Assembly (NCBI RefSeq): GCF_000314735.2
Contig: NZ_KB375270.1
Coordinates: forward strand, 3,100,001 to 3,164,000
Length of the DNA stretch: 64,000 nt
Reading direction: 5' to 3'
Source of the DNA: Afipia felis ATCC 53690
Lineage (GTDB): Bacteria > Pseudomonadota > Alphaproteobacteria > Rhizobiales > Xanthobacteraceae
Shown: one piece after another, positions 16,254 through 25,862 of the stretch
Layout: each line of letters opens with the position of its first letter
Numbering within the stretch: the first letter of the stretch is position 1
Program-made: the position numbers and the translations under genes
Notes under the pieces: model-generated
What the model saw: the letters and a program-made list of their open reading frames with translations, nothing else
Told to the model about the DNA's origin: nothing
The model's database searches: none

Positions 16254-18692
16254 ATGCTAAACCTCGCTGAATACCGCAACTGCCCAGCGACCCTCGCAGA
16301 CTTCCTGCCCTGGGCGGCCCTGGTCGAGAATGGCGTCATCCTCAACAAGGACGGCTCGTTCCAACGCACCGCGCGCTTCCGCGGCCCGGACCTCGACAGC
16401 GCCACACCGGCCGAGTTGGTCGGCGTCACGGCACGGCTGAACAATGCGCTGCGCCGCCTCGGCTCTGGCTGGGCGATCTTCGTCGAGGCGCAGCGGATCG
16501 CCGCCCAGACCTATCCGCACAGCAGCTTTCCCGATCCTGCGTCGGCGCTGGTCGATCTCGAGCGGCAGGCCGCTTTCGAGGAAGCCGGAGCGCATTTCGA
16601 GAGCCGCTATTTCCTGACGTTCGTCTGGCTGCCGCCCGCCGAGGACGCTTCGCGCGTCGAGGGCTGGCTCTATGAGGGCCGGGCGCAGACCGGCGTCGAT
16701 CCGTGGGAGCTGCTGCGCGGCTTCGTCGACCGGACCAATCGCGTCCTGCAGCTGGTCGAGGGCTTCATGCCCGAGGTCGCGTGGCTCGATGACAGCGACA
16801 CGCTGACTTACCTTCACTCGACCATCTCGACGAGGGCGCAGCGCATCCGCGTGCCCGAGACGCCGATGCACCTCGATGCGTTGCTCGCCGATGAGCCACT
16901 CGCCGGGGGCCTCGAGCCGCGCCTCGGCGCCCACCATCTTCGTACGCTCACCGTGGTTGGATTCCCAACCGCGACCCATCCCGGAATCCTCGACGAGCTC
17001 AACCGGCTCGCTTTCCCGTACCGCTGGTCCACCCGCGCGATTCTGCTCGACAAGACCGAAGCGGTGAAGCTGCTGACCAAGATCCGGCGCCAGTGGTTCG
17101 CAAAGCGCAAGTCGATCGCCGCCATCGTCAAGGAGGTGATGACCAACGAGGCTTCGACCCTCGTGGATTCCGACGCCGCCAACAAGGCGGCCGACGCCGA
17201 CCTGGCGCTACAGGAGCTGGGCTCGGATGATGTCGGCCAAGCCTACGTCACCGCGACCGTCACGGTCTGGGACGAGGACGCCGGTCTTGCGGCCGAGAAG
17301 CTCCGCCTCGTGGAAAAGGTGATCCAGGGCCGCGACTTCACCTGCATGCCGGAAGGGGTGAATGCGCTTGAGGCCTGGCTCGGGTCTATCCCCGGCCACG
17401 CCTACGCCAACGTCCGTCAGCCGCCCGTCTCGACGCTGAATCTGGCGCACATGATCCCTCTCTCGGCGGTTTGGGCTGGGCCGGCACGCGACGAGCATTT
17501 CCAGGCGCCGCCGCTGCTCTACGGCAAGACGGAAGGCTCGACGCCATTTCGGCTCAGCCTCCATGTCGGCGACGTCGGCCATATGCTGATCGTCGGTCCC
17601 ACCGGCGCCGGCAAATCGGTGCTGCTGGCGCTGATGGCGATGCAGTTCCGCCGTTACCGGAACAACCAGATCTTCGCCTTCGACTTTGGCGGCTCCATCC
17701 GCACCGCGGCGATCGCCATGGGCGGCGACTGGCATGATCTCGGCGGTAGCCTGTCCGCCGGCTCGGAGCATTCAGTGTCGCTGCAACCGCTGGCGCGCAT
17801 CGACGATCAGCCCGAACGTGCCTGGGCGGCGGAGTGGGTGACGGCCATCCTGGCCAAGGAAGGCGTCACCATCGACCCGACCGCCAAGGAGCATGTCTGG
17901 TCGGCGCTGACCTCGCTGGCGTCCTCGCCGGTGCAGGAGCGCACCATCACGGGCCTCGCGGTCCTGTTGCAGTCGACAGCGCTGAAGCAAGCGTTGCAAC
18001 CTTATTGCGTCGGCGGCCCTTCCGGCCGGCTGCTCGACGCCGAGACCGAGCAGCTCGGCTCCGCTCCGGTGCAGGCCTTCGAGACCGAGGGGCTGATCGG
18101 TGCCGGTGCTGCGCCCGCCGTGCTGACCTATCTCTTCCATCGCATTGAGGGCCGCCTCGACGGCCGGCCGACCTTGCTGATCATCGACGAGGGCTGGCTG
18201 GTGCTCGACGATCCTGCTTTCGCGCAGCAGCTCCGCGAGTGGTTGAAGACGCTGCGCAAGAAGAACGCCTCCGTCGTCTTTGCCACGCAGTCGCTGTCCG
18301 ACATTGATGGCAGCAACATCGCGCCCGCGATCATCGAGAGCTGTCCTACGCGCATCTTCCTGCCGAACGAGCGAGCGATCGAGCCGCAGATCACCACGAT
18401 CTATCGCCGCTTTGGCCTCAACGATCGACAGATCGAGATCCTCGCCCGCGCGACGCCGAAGCGCGACTACTACTGCCAGTCCCGTCGCGGCAACCGCCTG
18501 TTCGAGCTGGGCCTCGGCCCGGTCGCGCTCGCCTTCTGTGCCGCCTCTTCGAAGACCGACCATGCGGCGATCGAGCGCGTCGTCGCGGAGTACGGGCGCG
18601 ACGCTTTCACGCCCGCTTGGCTCGCGGACCACGAACTCCTCTGGGCCGCCGATCTCATCCCTGACCTGACCCACCTGGAGACGTCATCATGA
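16254..18692 (+). CDS. trbE: TrbE, type IV secretion ATPase (VirB4 family)
   Basis: An 812-residue ATPase that energises pilus assembly. The CagE/TrbE N-terminal domain occupies roughly residues 1-420. Walker A GPTGAGKS lies near residue 447 and Walker B LLIIDEGW near residue 641, followed by an ATQSLSDI segment. The ATG at 16254, 8 bp after trbD, is chosen because homologues begin MLNLAEYR; longer in-frame extensions run into trbD. It overlaps trbJ by ATGA. Confidence 0.96.
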   Translation: MLNLAEYRNCPATLADFLPWAALVENGVILNKDGSFQRTARFRGPDLDSATPAELVGVTARLNNALRRLGSGWAIFVEAQRIAAQTYPHSSFPDPASALVDLERQAAFEEAGAHFESRYFLTFVWLPPAEDASRVEGWLYEGRAQTGVDPWELLRGFVDRTNRVLQLVEGFMPEVAWLDDSDTLTYLHSTISTRAQRIRVPETPMHLDALLADEPLAGGLEPRLGAHHLRTLTVVGFPTATHPGILDELNRLAFPYRWSTRAILLDKTEAVKLLTKIRRQWFAKRKSIAAIVKEVMTNEASTLVDSDAANKAADADLALQELGSDDVGQAYVTATVTVWDEDAGLAAEKLRLVEKVIQGRDFTCMPEGVNALEAWLGSIPGHAYANVRQPPVSTLNLAHMIPLSAVWAGPARDEHFQAPPLLYGKTEGSTPFRLSLHVGDVGHMLIVGPTGAGKSVLLALMAMQFRRYRNNQIFAFDFGGSIRTAAIAMGGDWHDLGGSLSAGSEHSVSLQPLARIDDQPERAWAAEWVTAILAKEGVTIDPTAKEHVWSALTSLASSPVQERTITGLAVLLQSTALKQALQPYCVGGPSGRLLDAETEQLGSAPVQAFETEGLIGAGAAPAVLTYLFHRIEGRLDGRPTLLIIDEGWLVLDDPAFAQQLREWLKTLRKKNASVVFATQSLSDIDGSNIAPAIIESCPTRIFLPNERAIEPQITTIYRRFGLNDRQIEILARATPKRDYYCQSRRGNRLFELGLGPVALAFCAASSKTDHAAIERVVAEYGRDAFTPAWLADHELLWAADLIPDLTHLETSS

Positions 18693-19426
18693 TCAAGCTG
18701 CGCCATCTGGCGGCGGCAAGCGCCGTCGTGCTCACCCTGGCCGTCGCCGCACCGCCCGCCTCGGCGCAGTGGATCGTCTACGACCCGACCAACTTCAGCC
18801 AGAACGTGCTGACCGCCGCACGCGAGCTGCAACAGATCAACAATCAGATTCAGATGTTGACCAACCAGGCAACGAGCCTGGTCAACCAGGCGCGCAATCT
18901 TACCAACCTGCCGATGTCGACGCTGACCCAGCTTCAGTCGTCGATCGCCCAGACCCAGTCGCTGCTCGGTCAGGCGCAGAACATCGCCTTCAACGTCCAG
19001 CGCATCGAGCAGGCCTATTCGACCAGCTACGGTTCGGCTGCCGGCACAGGTTCGACCAACACCATGGTCGCCAACGCGCAAACACGCTGGCAGAACTCGG
19101 TCGGCGCGTTCGAGGACAGCCTGAAGATCCAGGCGGGCGTTGTCGGCAACATCCCGACCAACTCCAGCGCCATGACCTCGCTCGTCTCGGCGAGCCAGAG
19201 CGCCACGGGCGCCTTGCAAGCGGCGCAGGCCGGCAACCAGCTCCTGGCATTGCAATCCCAGCAGCTCTCCGACCTCGTCGCCGTGCTGTCGGCCAAGAGT
19301 CGGGCCGATGCGCTCGAGCAAGCGCGCAGCGCCGCCGCAGAAGCGCAGGGCCAGCAAAACTACAAGACCTTCTCGACGCGCACCGGCTATCAGCCCGGCA
19401 ACGTCGCCATGTTCAGCGGCAACTGA
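18689..19426 (+). CDS. trbJ: TrbJ, periplasmic transfer protein (VirB5-like)
   Basis: A 245-residue exported protein with a signal peptide ending at ASAQ (about residue 28). It then has long Gln/Asn-rich amphipathic helices (LQQINNQIQMLTNQATSL and others) that form coiled coils typical of TrbJ, a minor pilus component. It is coupled to trbE by ATGA and stands 9 bp before trbK. Confidence 0.94.
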   Translation: MIKLRHLAAASAVVLTLAVAAPPASAQWIVYDPTNFSQNVLTAARELQQINNQIQMLTNQATSLVNQARNLTNLPMSTLTQLQSSIAQTQSLLGQAQNIAFNVQRIEQAYSTSYGSAAGTGSTNTMVANAQTRWQNSVGAFEDSLKIQAGVVGNIPTNSSAMTSLVSASQSATGALQAAQAGNQLLALQSQQLSDLVAVLSAKSRADALEQARSAAAEAQGQQNYKTFSTRTGYQPGNVAMFSGN

Positions 19427-19435
19427 GGCGTCGCG

Positions 19436-19762
19436 ATGCTGGGACGATCGGAGATCTTCCGCGCGGCCGCGATCGTCGCCCTGGTCGCGGTGTTCATCGC
19501 GACCCTCGTCGCGGTCAACTGGCGTCCCTCGGCGCCCGTCGTCGAGACGTCTCCGACCATCAATCCAGCATCCGATGACCTCTCGGCCGAGCTGCGCCGT
19601 TGCAGCGCGCTCGGTCCTCAGGATGCCGAAGACCCGCATTGCGTCGCGGTCTGGGAGGAGAACCGCCAGCGCTTCTTCGGCAGGCCGGCGCGGCCGCTGT
19701 CGCCACAAACGCCCCCAGGCGCCGCCGCGCCGGCCACCCCTGCTATCGGAGACGCGCGATGA
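19436..19762 (+). CDS. trbK: TrbK-alt, putative entry exclusion protein
   Basis: A 108-residue protein with one N-terminal membrane segment (about residues 9-27), a conserved central stretch with LRRCSALGPQDAEDPHC and CVAVWEENRQRFF, and a Pro/Ala-rich tail. It matches the alternative TrbK family placed between trbJ and trbL in alphaproteobacterial elements. By analogy with RP4 TrbK it would block redundant transfer into cells already carrying the element. The C-terminal end overlaps trbL by ATGA. Confidence 0.85.
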   Translation: MLGRSEIFRAAAIVALVAVFIATLVAVNWRPSAPVVETSPTINPASDDLSAELRRCSALGPQDAEDPHCVAVWEENRQRFFGRPARPLSPQTPPGAAAPATPAIGDAR

Positions 19763-21120
19763 ACAATGTCGGCGTCATCGACACCTTCCTCAACACCTTC
19801 ACCACCTACATCGATTCCGGATTCGGCCTGATCAAGGGCGAGGTCGGCTATCTGTCGTCCACGCTGATCGTGATCGACATTACGCTCGCCGGCCTGTTCT
19901 GGGCTTGGGGCGCCGACGAGGACATCCTGCAGCGGCTGGTGAAGAAGACCCTCTACATCGGCTTCTTCGCTTTCATCATCAACAACTTCAACAATCTCTC
20001 GGCCATCGTCTTCAACAGCTTCGCCGGCCTCGGCCTGAAAGCGGGCGGCTCTTCGATCTCGACCGCCGACTTCCTGCGGCCGGGCAAGCTCGCCCAGGTC
20101 GGGCTCGACGCCGGTCAACCGCTGCTCGACGCGGCCAACCAGATGATGGGCTTCACCAGCTTCTTCGCGAATTTCGTGCAGATCGCGGTGCTGATGGTCT
20201 CATGGGTCCTGGTGCTGATCGCTTTCTTTATCCTGGCGGTACAGCTCTTCGTCACTTTGATCGAGTTCAAGCTGACGACGCTCGCCGGCTTCATCCTCAT
20301 TCCCTTCGCCCTCTTTAACAAGACCGCGTTCCTCGCCGAAAAGGTACTCGGCAACATCGTCGCTTCGGGTGTGAAGGTGATGGTGTTGGCCGTCATCGTC
20401 GGCATCGGCACCGGCCTCTTCTCGCAGTTCACTCAGACCTACGCCGGCGGTCAGCCTACGGTCGAACAAGCGCTGTCGGTGGTGCTCGCCGCACTCGCCA
20501 TGCTGGGCCTCGGCATCTTCGGCCCGGGTATCGCGACGGGCCTGGTCTCTGGCGCGCCTCAACTCGGTGCGGGCGCGGCTGTCGGCACAGGTCTCGCCGT
20601 CGCGGGCACGGCAATGGCCGGCGCCGGTGCGCTCGGCGTGGCCGGGAGGGGGGCGATGGCCGCCGCTTCCGGTACGGCCGCCGCCGCACGCGGCGGCGCG
20701 GCGATGGCCGGTGGCGCATCCTCCGCCTACAGCCTGGCTTCGGCCGGACGATCCGGCGCGTCGAGCGTCGCGGCGGGTCTTGGCGGGGTGGGACGCGCGG
20801 CGGCTTCAGCTGCATCAGGCCCGATGCGGCGCGCTGCCGCCCAGGCCGCTAGCTCCATGCGCCAAAGCTTCGCAGCCGGCGCGCGTTCCAGCTTCGCCGC
20901 CACGGGCGGCCCGTCGACCGCGGGAACGGTCGGCGGCAATCCGCCGAGCGGGCCAGCGCCGGCCGGGAGTGGGTCAGCCGACTTCGGCCCGCCGGCCTGG
21001 GCACAACGCATGAAGCGCAACCAGTCGATGGTCCACGGGGCGCAGACGGCCGCACAAGGCCTCAAGTCCGGCGACAGCCATGGCGGCGGCCATTCCGTCG
21101 ATCTCACAGGAGGAGAATAA
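19759..21120 (+). CDS. trbL: TrbL, polytopic channel protein (VirB6 family)
   Basis: A 453-residue protein with about six membrane helices in residues 30-270, followed by a long Gly/Ala/Ser-rich tail (about 275-430) and a short terminal segment. This is the layout of TrbL/VirB6 channel proteins. The tail is low in complexity and strongly GC-biased, as in homologues. It is translationally coupled to trbK and is followed 3 bp later by trbF. Confidence 0.94.
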   Translation: MNNVGVIDTFLNTFTTYIDSGFGLIKGEVGYLSSTLIVIDITLAGLFWAWGADEDILQRLVKKTLYIGFFAFIINNFNNLSAIVFNSFAGLGLKAGGSSISTADFLRPGKLAQVGLDAGQPLLDAANQMMGFTSFFANFVQIAVLMVSWVLVLIAFFILAVQLFVTLIEFKLTTLAGFILIPFALFNKTAFLAEKVLGNIVASGVKVMVLAVIVGIGTGLFSQFTQTYAGGQPTVEQALSVVLAALAMLGLGIFGPGIATGLVSGAPQLGAGAAVGTGLAVAGTAMAGAGALGVAGRGAMAAASGTAAAARGGAAMAGGASSAYSLASAGRSGASSVAAGLGGVGRAAASAASGPMRRAAAQAASSMRQSFAAGARSSFAATGGPSTAGTVGGNPPSGPAPAGSGSADFGPPAWAQRMKRNQSMVHGAQTAAQGLKSGDSHGGGHSVDLTGGE

Positions 21121-21123
21121 GAG

Positions 21124-21813
21124 ATGGCGCTGTTCCGCCGCCCCACGGTTCGTTACGGCCGGACGCCCGAGCCTGAGACCCCCTATCAGCGCGCCGCCCA
21201 GGTGTGGGACGACCGCATCGGCTCGGCCCGGGTGCAAGCGAAGAACTGGCGGCTCATGGCCTTCGGTTCGCTCGCGCTCTCCATGGGCCTCGCCGGCGGC
21301 CTCGTCTGGCAATCGACTCACGGCAGCATCGTCCCTTGGGTCGTGCAGGTCGACAAGCTCGGCCAAGCGCAGGCTGTCGCCCCCGCCGCCGCCGACTACA
21401 CGCCAAGCGACCCACAAATCGCCTGGTATCTCGCCCACTTTGTCCAGATGGTCCGCGCTCTGCCGGCCGATCCGATCATCGTGCGGCAGAACTGGCTGCA
21501 AGCATACGACTTCACCACCACCTCGGGCTCCCAGGCGCTGAACGACTATGCCCGCGCCAACGACCCGTTCGCCAAGCTCGGCAAGCAGCAGATCGCCATC
21601 GACGTCTCAAGCGTGATCCGCGCCTCGCCCTCGAGCTTCCGCGTCGAATGGGTCGAGCATCGCTATCAGGACGGCGCGCTCGCCGACAACACTCGTTGGA
21701 CCGCGATCCTCACCATCGCGATTCAGACGCCAGCTTCCGCCGACGTGCTCCGCAAGAACCCACTCGGCATCTACGTCACCGCAATCAACTGGTCGAAGGA
21801 GCTGGGACAATGA
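21124..21813 (+). CDS. trbF: TrbF, inner-membrane scaffold protein (VirB8 family)
   Basis: A 229-residue bitopic protein: a cytoplasmic N-terminus with TPYQRAAQVWDDRIG, one membrane helix (about 45-63), and a periplasmic VirB8-like domain containing the NDYARANDPF region. It nucleates the channel and contacts TrbL and TrbI in related systems. AGGAG sits upstream of the ATG, within the end of trbL. It overlaps trbG by ATGA. Confidence 0.95.
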   Translation: MALFRRPTVRYGRTPEPETPYQRAAQVWDDRIGSARVQAKNWRLMAFGSLALSMGLAGGLVWQSTHGSIVPWVVQVDKLGQAQAVAPAAADYTPSDPQIAWYLAHFVQMVRALPADPIIVRQNWLQAYDFTTTSGSQALNDYARANDPFAKLGKQQIAIDVSSVIRASPSSFRVEWVEHRYQDGALADNTRWTAILTIAIQTPASADVLRKNPLGIYVTAINWSKELGQ

Positions 21814-22883
21814 CCCCGCCGATTTCTAAGGAGGCCGGCGGTCCGGCTTCACGTTTCTCCGCCAATCCGCAAAGCCGGAGGGGAGCAAATGCGGCTTTCC
21901 GTAAGGCCGGCCTCATGTCTTTGCTGATGTCCGTCACCGCGCTTGGCGGTTGTGCGAACAATTTCGTTCCGCCCGACATCAATTACGACAGCGCCGCGCC
22001 AGCCAAGCTCACCGTCGATCCACCGGCGCCCATCAGGATCGTCGAGCTTCCCAAGCCACTTCCGCTACCCGGACAATTGAAGCCGATCGAAGGTGGAAAG
22101 CCGACACCGGAAGCCGCTGACCCGACTGTGCGTGTCAACCAAGCCAATGCCGCGGCGCGAATCCAGCCGGTGCGCAACGGCTTCATCAACGCGGTTCAGG
22201 TCTATCCCTTCTCCGGCGGAGCGCTCTATCAAGTCTATACGGCGCCCGGCGAGATCACCGATATTGCACTGCAGGACGGCGAGCAGCTCGTCGGCTCCGG
22301 CCCCGTGGCAGCCGGCGACACCGTGCGGTGGATCATCGGCGATACCGGGAGTGGCGCGGGCGCGACCAAGAAGGTCCACATCCTAGTCAAGCCGACGAGA
22401 CCGCAGCTGCTCACCAATCTGGTGATCAACACGGATCGGCGGACCTATCTCCTTGAGCTGCGCTCGACGGAGAAGACCTATATGGCCTCAGTCTCCTGGC
22501 AGTATCCCGAAGACCAGCTCATCGCGCTTCGGCGGCAGAACCAGGAGGCCGCCGCCGCGGCACCGATCGCGGCCGGCGTCGATCTCGCCTCGATCAACTT
22601 CCGTTACGCGATCCAGGGCGACAACCCGGCCTGGCGGCCGCTGCGCGCCTTCGACGACGGGAAGAAGGTCTATATCGAATTCCCGAGCGGCATTGCCCAG
22701 GGCGAGATGCCGCCGCTGTTCGTCATCGGTCCGGCCGGCGGCTCCGAGCTGGTGAACTACCGGGTGAACCGCAACTACTACATCGTTGACCGCCTGTTCG
22801 CCGCCGCCGAATTGCGTCTCGGCGACAAGGATAGCGAGCGGCGCGTCCGCATCGTCCGCACCGACGGAAGGCCGCGGTCATGA
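21810..22883 (+). CDS. trbG: TrbG, outer-membrane complex protein (VirB9 family)
   Basis: A 357-residue VirB9/CagX-type protein of the core channel complex. A lipobox-like LGGCAN places a lipid-modified cysteine at residue 48 if the ATG overlapping trbF is used. An internal ATG at residue 36 would give a more normal lipoprotein leader, so the true start may be 21915. The VirB9 signature YAIQGDNPAWRPLRAFDDG and a C-terminal NRNYYIVDRLF are clear. It overlaps trbI by ATGA. Confidence 0.93.
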   Translation: MTPPISKEAGGPASRFSANPQSRRGANAAFRKAGLMSLLMSVTALGGCANNFVPPDINYDSAAPAKLTVDPPAPIRIVELPKPLPLPGQLKPIEGGKPTPEAADPTVRVNQANAAARIQPVRNGFINAVQVYPFSGGALYQVYTAPGEITDIALQDGEQLVGSGPVAAGDTVRWIIGDTGSGAGATKKVHILVKPTRPQLLTNLVINTDRRTYLLELRSTEKTYMASVSWQYPEDQLIALRRQNQEAAAAAPIAAGVDLASINFRYAIQGDNPAWRPLRAFDDGKKVYIEFPSGIAQGEMPPLFVIGPAGGSELVNYRVNRNYYIVDRLFAAAELRLGDKDSERRVRIVRTDGRPRS

Positions 22884-24076
22884 CGGCGGAAGGCCCTGAA
22901 GAACAACCGCCGTCGCCAACGCCCGTCGTACCGCCTGACCTGCGGCTTCGGGGCGAACGGCCACGCGTCACGCGCTTGTCGCGCAGGGTGCTGATTGGTC
23001 TGGGCGCCGTTTCGGCGCTCGCCGTCGCGGGCGCGCTCGGCTACGCGCTCCAGACTCGCCACGCGGCGCAGAGCGGCCAAGAGCTACTCTCAACGCAGAG
23101 CCGTCCCTCGGCTGAAGGCCTGGCAAGACTCCCAAAAGACTATACCGGCCTGCCGCGGCAGGCTCCGCCGCTTGGGCCGCCACTGCCCGGCGATCTCGGC
23201 AAGCCGATCCTCAATGCCGGTGCTGCGCCGAACACCGTCGCTTCCGCAACGACGCCCGATCCGGAAGCGCAGCGCCGAGCGCAAGAGATCGAGGCGGCGC
23301 GGCTCAGCCGTCTCTTCGCCCAGACCAGTCAGCAGCCTCGGCCGGTCGGGCTCGCCGCGCCGGCTGCAACGGGGACCACGGCGGGCCCGCCGCCCACACC
23401 GCCGGTCGAAGCCGGCGCCGCGCAGAACATGCAGGACCGCAAGACGGCCTTCCTCAACGCTTCGACGGACAAGCGCACGGACCGGCTCGACGCCAAGGCC
23501 TCGCCTTACATCGTGCAGGCCGGCACTGTGATCCCTGCCGCGCTCATCACGGGCATTCGTTCCGATCTGCCCGGCCAGATCACCGCGCAGGTGACCGAGG
23601 CGGTCTACGACAGCCCGACCGGCAAATATCTTCTGATCCCGCAGGGCGCAAAGCTGATCGGCCAATACGATAGCTCCGTCGCCTTTGGCCAGAGCCGAGT
23701 TCTCTTGATCTGGACCCGCATAATTATGCCGGATGGCAACTCGATCGTGCTGGAACGCCAGCCCGGCGCCGACACGCAGGGCTATGCTGGCCTCGAGGAC
23801 GAGGTCGACAACCATTGGGGCATGCTGTTCAAGGCTGCCGTCCTCTCGACCCTGCTCAGCGTGGGTGCCGAAGCGGGCACGAGCCAGAATGAGAACAACC
23901 TTGTTCAGGCGATCCGCAGCGGCGCCTCCAACAGCATTAGCCAGACCGGCCAGCAGATCGTCCAACGCCAGCTCAACATCCAGCCAACTCTCACGATCCG
24001 GCCGGGCTTCCCCGTCCGCGTCATTGTAACGCGCGATCTGGTGCTGGCCCCGTATGCGCAGGGAGGAACGCCGTGA
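22880..24076 (+). CDS. trbI: TrbI, envelope-spanning transfer protein (VirB10 family)
   Basis: A 398-residue VirB10 protein: a short cytoplasmic Pro-rich segment, one membrane helix (about 36-56), a long Pro/Gln-rich periplasmic spacer, and a C-terminal beta-barrel domain beginning near SPYIVQAGTVIPAALITGI (residue about 205). It includes LLIPQGAKLIGQYDS and the late PGFPVRVIVTRDLVL. It bridges the inner and outer membranes of the channel. The gene overlaps the DUF2274 start codon. Confidence 0.95.
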   Translation: MTAEGPEEQPPSPTPVVPPDLRLRGERPRVTRLSRRVLIGLGAVSALAVAGALGYALQTRHAAQSGQELLSTQSRPSAEGLARLPKDYTGLPRQAPPLGPPLPGDLGKPILNAGAAPNTVASATTPDPEAQRRAQEIEAARLSRLFAQTSQQPRPVGLAAPAATGTTAGPPPTPPVEAGAAQNMQDRKTAFLNASTDKRTDRLDAKASPYIVQAGTVIPAALITGIRSDLPGQITAQVTEAVYDSPTGKYLLIPQGAKLIGQYDSSVAFGQSRVLLIWTRIIMPDGNSIVLERQPGADTQGYAGLEDEVDNHWGMLFKAAVLSTLLSVGAEAGTSQNENNLVQAIRSGASNSISQTGQQIVQRQLNIQPTLTIRPGFPVRVIVTRDLVLAPYAQGGTP

Positions 24077-24300
24077 CGAAGCTCAAACTCGGGACGCTCC
24101 CGGATGACAAGCCAGTAAAGGTCAGCCTCGAATTACCCGCCTCCGTGCATCGCGACCTGGTTGCCTATGCCGAGGTGCTGGGACGGACGACCGGACGCCC
24201 TGTCTCAGATCCCGCCAAGCTGATCGCGCCGATGATCCAGCGCTTCATGGCCACTGATCGCGCCTTCGCCAAGGCGCGAAACGATCGTGCCCAGCCTTAA
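24073..24300 (+). CDS. DUF2274 family protein
   Basis: A 75-residue protein of the DUF2274 family, found after trbI in alphaproteobacterial trb operons. It has a strand (KPVKVSLELPASVHRDLVAYAEVLG) and a helical C-terminal half, reminiscent of a ribbon-helix-helix fold. The start is GTG, overlapping the trbI stop. Its last codon overlaps the stop codon of lysR on the opposite strand, so the two genes share TTAA at 24297-24300. Confidence 0.87.
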   Translation: MTKLKLGTLPDDKPVKVSLELPASVHRDLVAYAEVLGRTTGRPVSDPAKLIAPMIQRFMATDRAFAKARNDRAQP

Positions 24301-25214
24301 CTTGGATCAGAATCGCTCGATAGATCTGGATAACGTTCGCGGACCATGTCGAGAAACGGGCGGAGAGAGGGGTTGCTATTCGTCTTCCGCCAGTACGCCC
24401 AAAAGTTCAAACGTGTTGGCCCATCGCTCTCGTGGACTTCCCGAAAGGTGACGCCGGGATATGTCGCGCCCGTTGCGCCCTCTAACGCAACCAAGATACC
24501 CCAACCAGCGCCGACCATTGTCAGAAGCCGGTCCAGCGCAACTTCGTGGTGGTTCAGTCGACCGGCGTCTTGGCATCCGAGTTTGTTAGCGAGAAGTTTG
24601 ATGAATTCCGGACCAGGCCCACGCAACGGCACCAGCAGAACCTCGGCTTTCAGGTCGGCCCAGTGAATCGTCTCTCGGCGGCTGAGCGGGTGATCCTCCG
24701 GAAGCGCAACCACGACCCGTTCGCTCCAAACCGGCAATGACCTTCCCTCCCATCGGGCATGGCCTTCTGCAACGAATGCAATGTCAACCGCTGAACTCGC
24801 GAGATCAGCTATCAACTGGTCGCTCGATCCATCGACCAAGTGCGTTTCTACATCCGGAAAGCGCTTGCGATATTCGATGAGCGTGGCGCGCAAATTGCCG
24901 GCCGAAAGAGAAGCATGGATGCCGATCGTCAGGCGTCCACTCTCGCCCCGGGAGCGGCTTTTGAGGCGAGCCGTGATTGTTTCTGCCTCACCAATTATCC
25001 GGCGCGCGGCGTCTAGGAACTCCAAGCCTTCAGTTGTCGGCCGAGTGCCGCCGTTCGTTCGTTGGAAGAGTTGGACACCAAGCATGGACTCCAAACCGCG
25101 CAAGCGGCGGCTAAGCGTGGATTGACGGATGTTGAGTGCTTCCGCTGCCTGACGCAGACTCCGGTGCTGCGTCGCGATGATGGCCCATCTGAGATCTTGC
25201 AGTTCTATGGGCAT
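24297..25214 (-). CDS. LysR-family transcriptional regulator
   Basis: A 305-residue LysR protein. The HTH lies at residues about 1-60 (LRQAAEALNIRQSTLSRRLRGLE), and the periplasmic-binding-like effector domain covers 88-290. A LysR gene convergent with DUF2274 is a recurrent feature of this trb family, so it belongs to the transfer module rather than to the bufferin genes. Its effector is unknown. The overlapped stop codons leave no room for a terminator between it and the trb operon. Confidence 0.92.
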   Translation of the reverse strand: MPIELQDLRWAIIATQHRSLRQAAEALNIRQSTLSRRLRGLESMLGVQLFQRTNGGTRPTTEGLEFLDAARRIIGEAETITARLKSRSRGESGRLTIGIHASLSAGNLRATLIEYRKRFPDVETHLVDGSSDQLIADLASSAVDIAFVAEGHARWEGRSLPVWSERVVVALPEDHPLSRRETIHWADLKAEVLLVPLRGPGPEFIKLLANKLGCQDAGRLNHHEVALDRLLTMVGAGWGILVALEGATGATYPGVTFREVHESDGPTRLNFWAYWRKTNSNPSLRPFLDMVRERYPDLSSDSDPS

Positions 25215-25336
25215 CTTCGAAAGTCAGCCTCAGCGGCAGACTCCGACGCGCGTCACCGAGCGATATCCGATCTCGAGCCGGTCTCAGCGTTGGGCCTGCC
25301 ATGTTTGCAGGGTGGATCCACGAGGGCGCAGTTAGG

Positions 25337-25861
25337 TCATTTCGTTTTCCCGAATGCGCGCTTTGCAACGGCGGAGAGGGTCGCATCGAGGGATAGACGG
25401 CCCGGCCCTAACGCCATGATGGCGAGCGCCATCGAGGCCCATGGCAGATGGAAGTTCGCCCAGCCTTCGGGGACGGTAAGCTGGATGACGCCTGTCATCG
25501 TCAGAAGCCCGAGCGCGACGAAGCGGGTGCCCAGGCCGAGAACTAGCAGGATCGGCAGCGTGATCTCCGCCATCCCCACCAGATGCGCAACGACAATTGG
25601 CATCGGGAACGGATACTCGCTGCCGAAGATGTGAAGCTTGAACATGTTCTCGAAGAGGAAAGCGGTGCTCGGTGACAAGGACAGGAAACCGTCCCAGCGC
25701 GTCAGCCCTGACTTGAAGAATGGAACGGCGAGCGCGATCCGCAGAATCGGCGGCGCCACGATCACACCAATTCTGCCGATCCAGGATTGCAACATCTCCG
25801 CAAATCGACCGATGCAGCCCGATCGAAGGGAAGACAGTGCATGTAATGTGCTGGCGCTCAT
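25337..25861 (-). CDS. DoxX-family membrane protein of the bufferin operon
   Basis: A 174-residue DoxX-like protein with four membrane segments; the core RIALAVPFFKSGLTRWDG and the AEITLPILLVLGLGTR stretch are characteristic. The ATG at 25861 follows the bufC stop by one base; longer in-frame starts would lie inside bufC. DoxX proteins close many bufferin operons and are thought to help handle oxidising conditions or quinones at the membrane, though the exact role is unsettled. It is last in the bufABC transcription unit. Confidence 0.88.
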   Translation of the reverse strand: MSASTLHALSSLRSGCIGRFAEMLQSWIGRIGVIVAPPILRIALAVPFFKSGLTRWDGFLSLSPSTAFLFENMFKLHIFGSEYPFPMPIVVAHLVGMAEITLPILLVLGLGTRFVALGLLTMTGVIQLTVPEGWANFHLPWASMALAIMALGPGRLSLDATLSAVAKRAFGKTK

Positions 25862-25862
25862 A

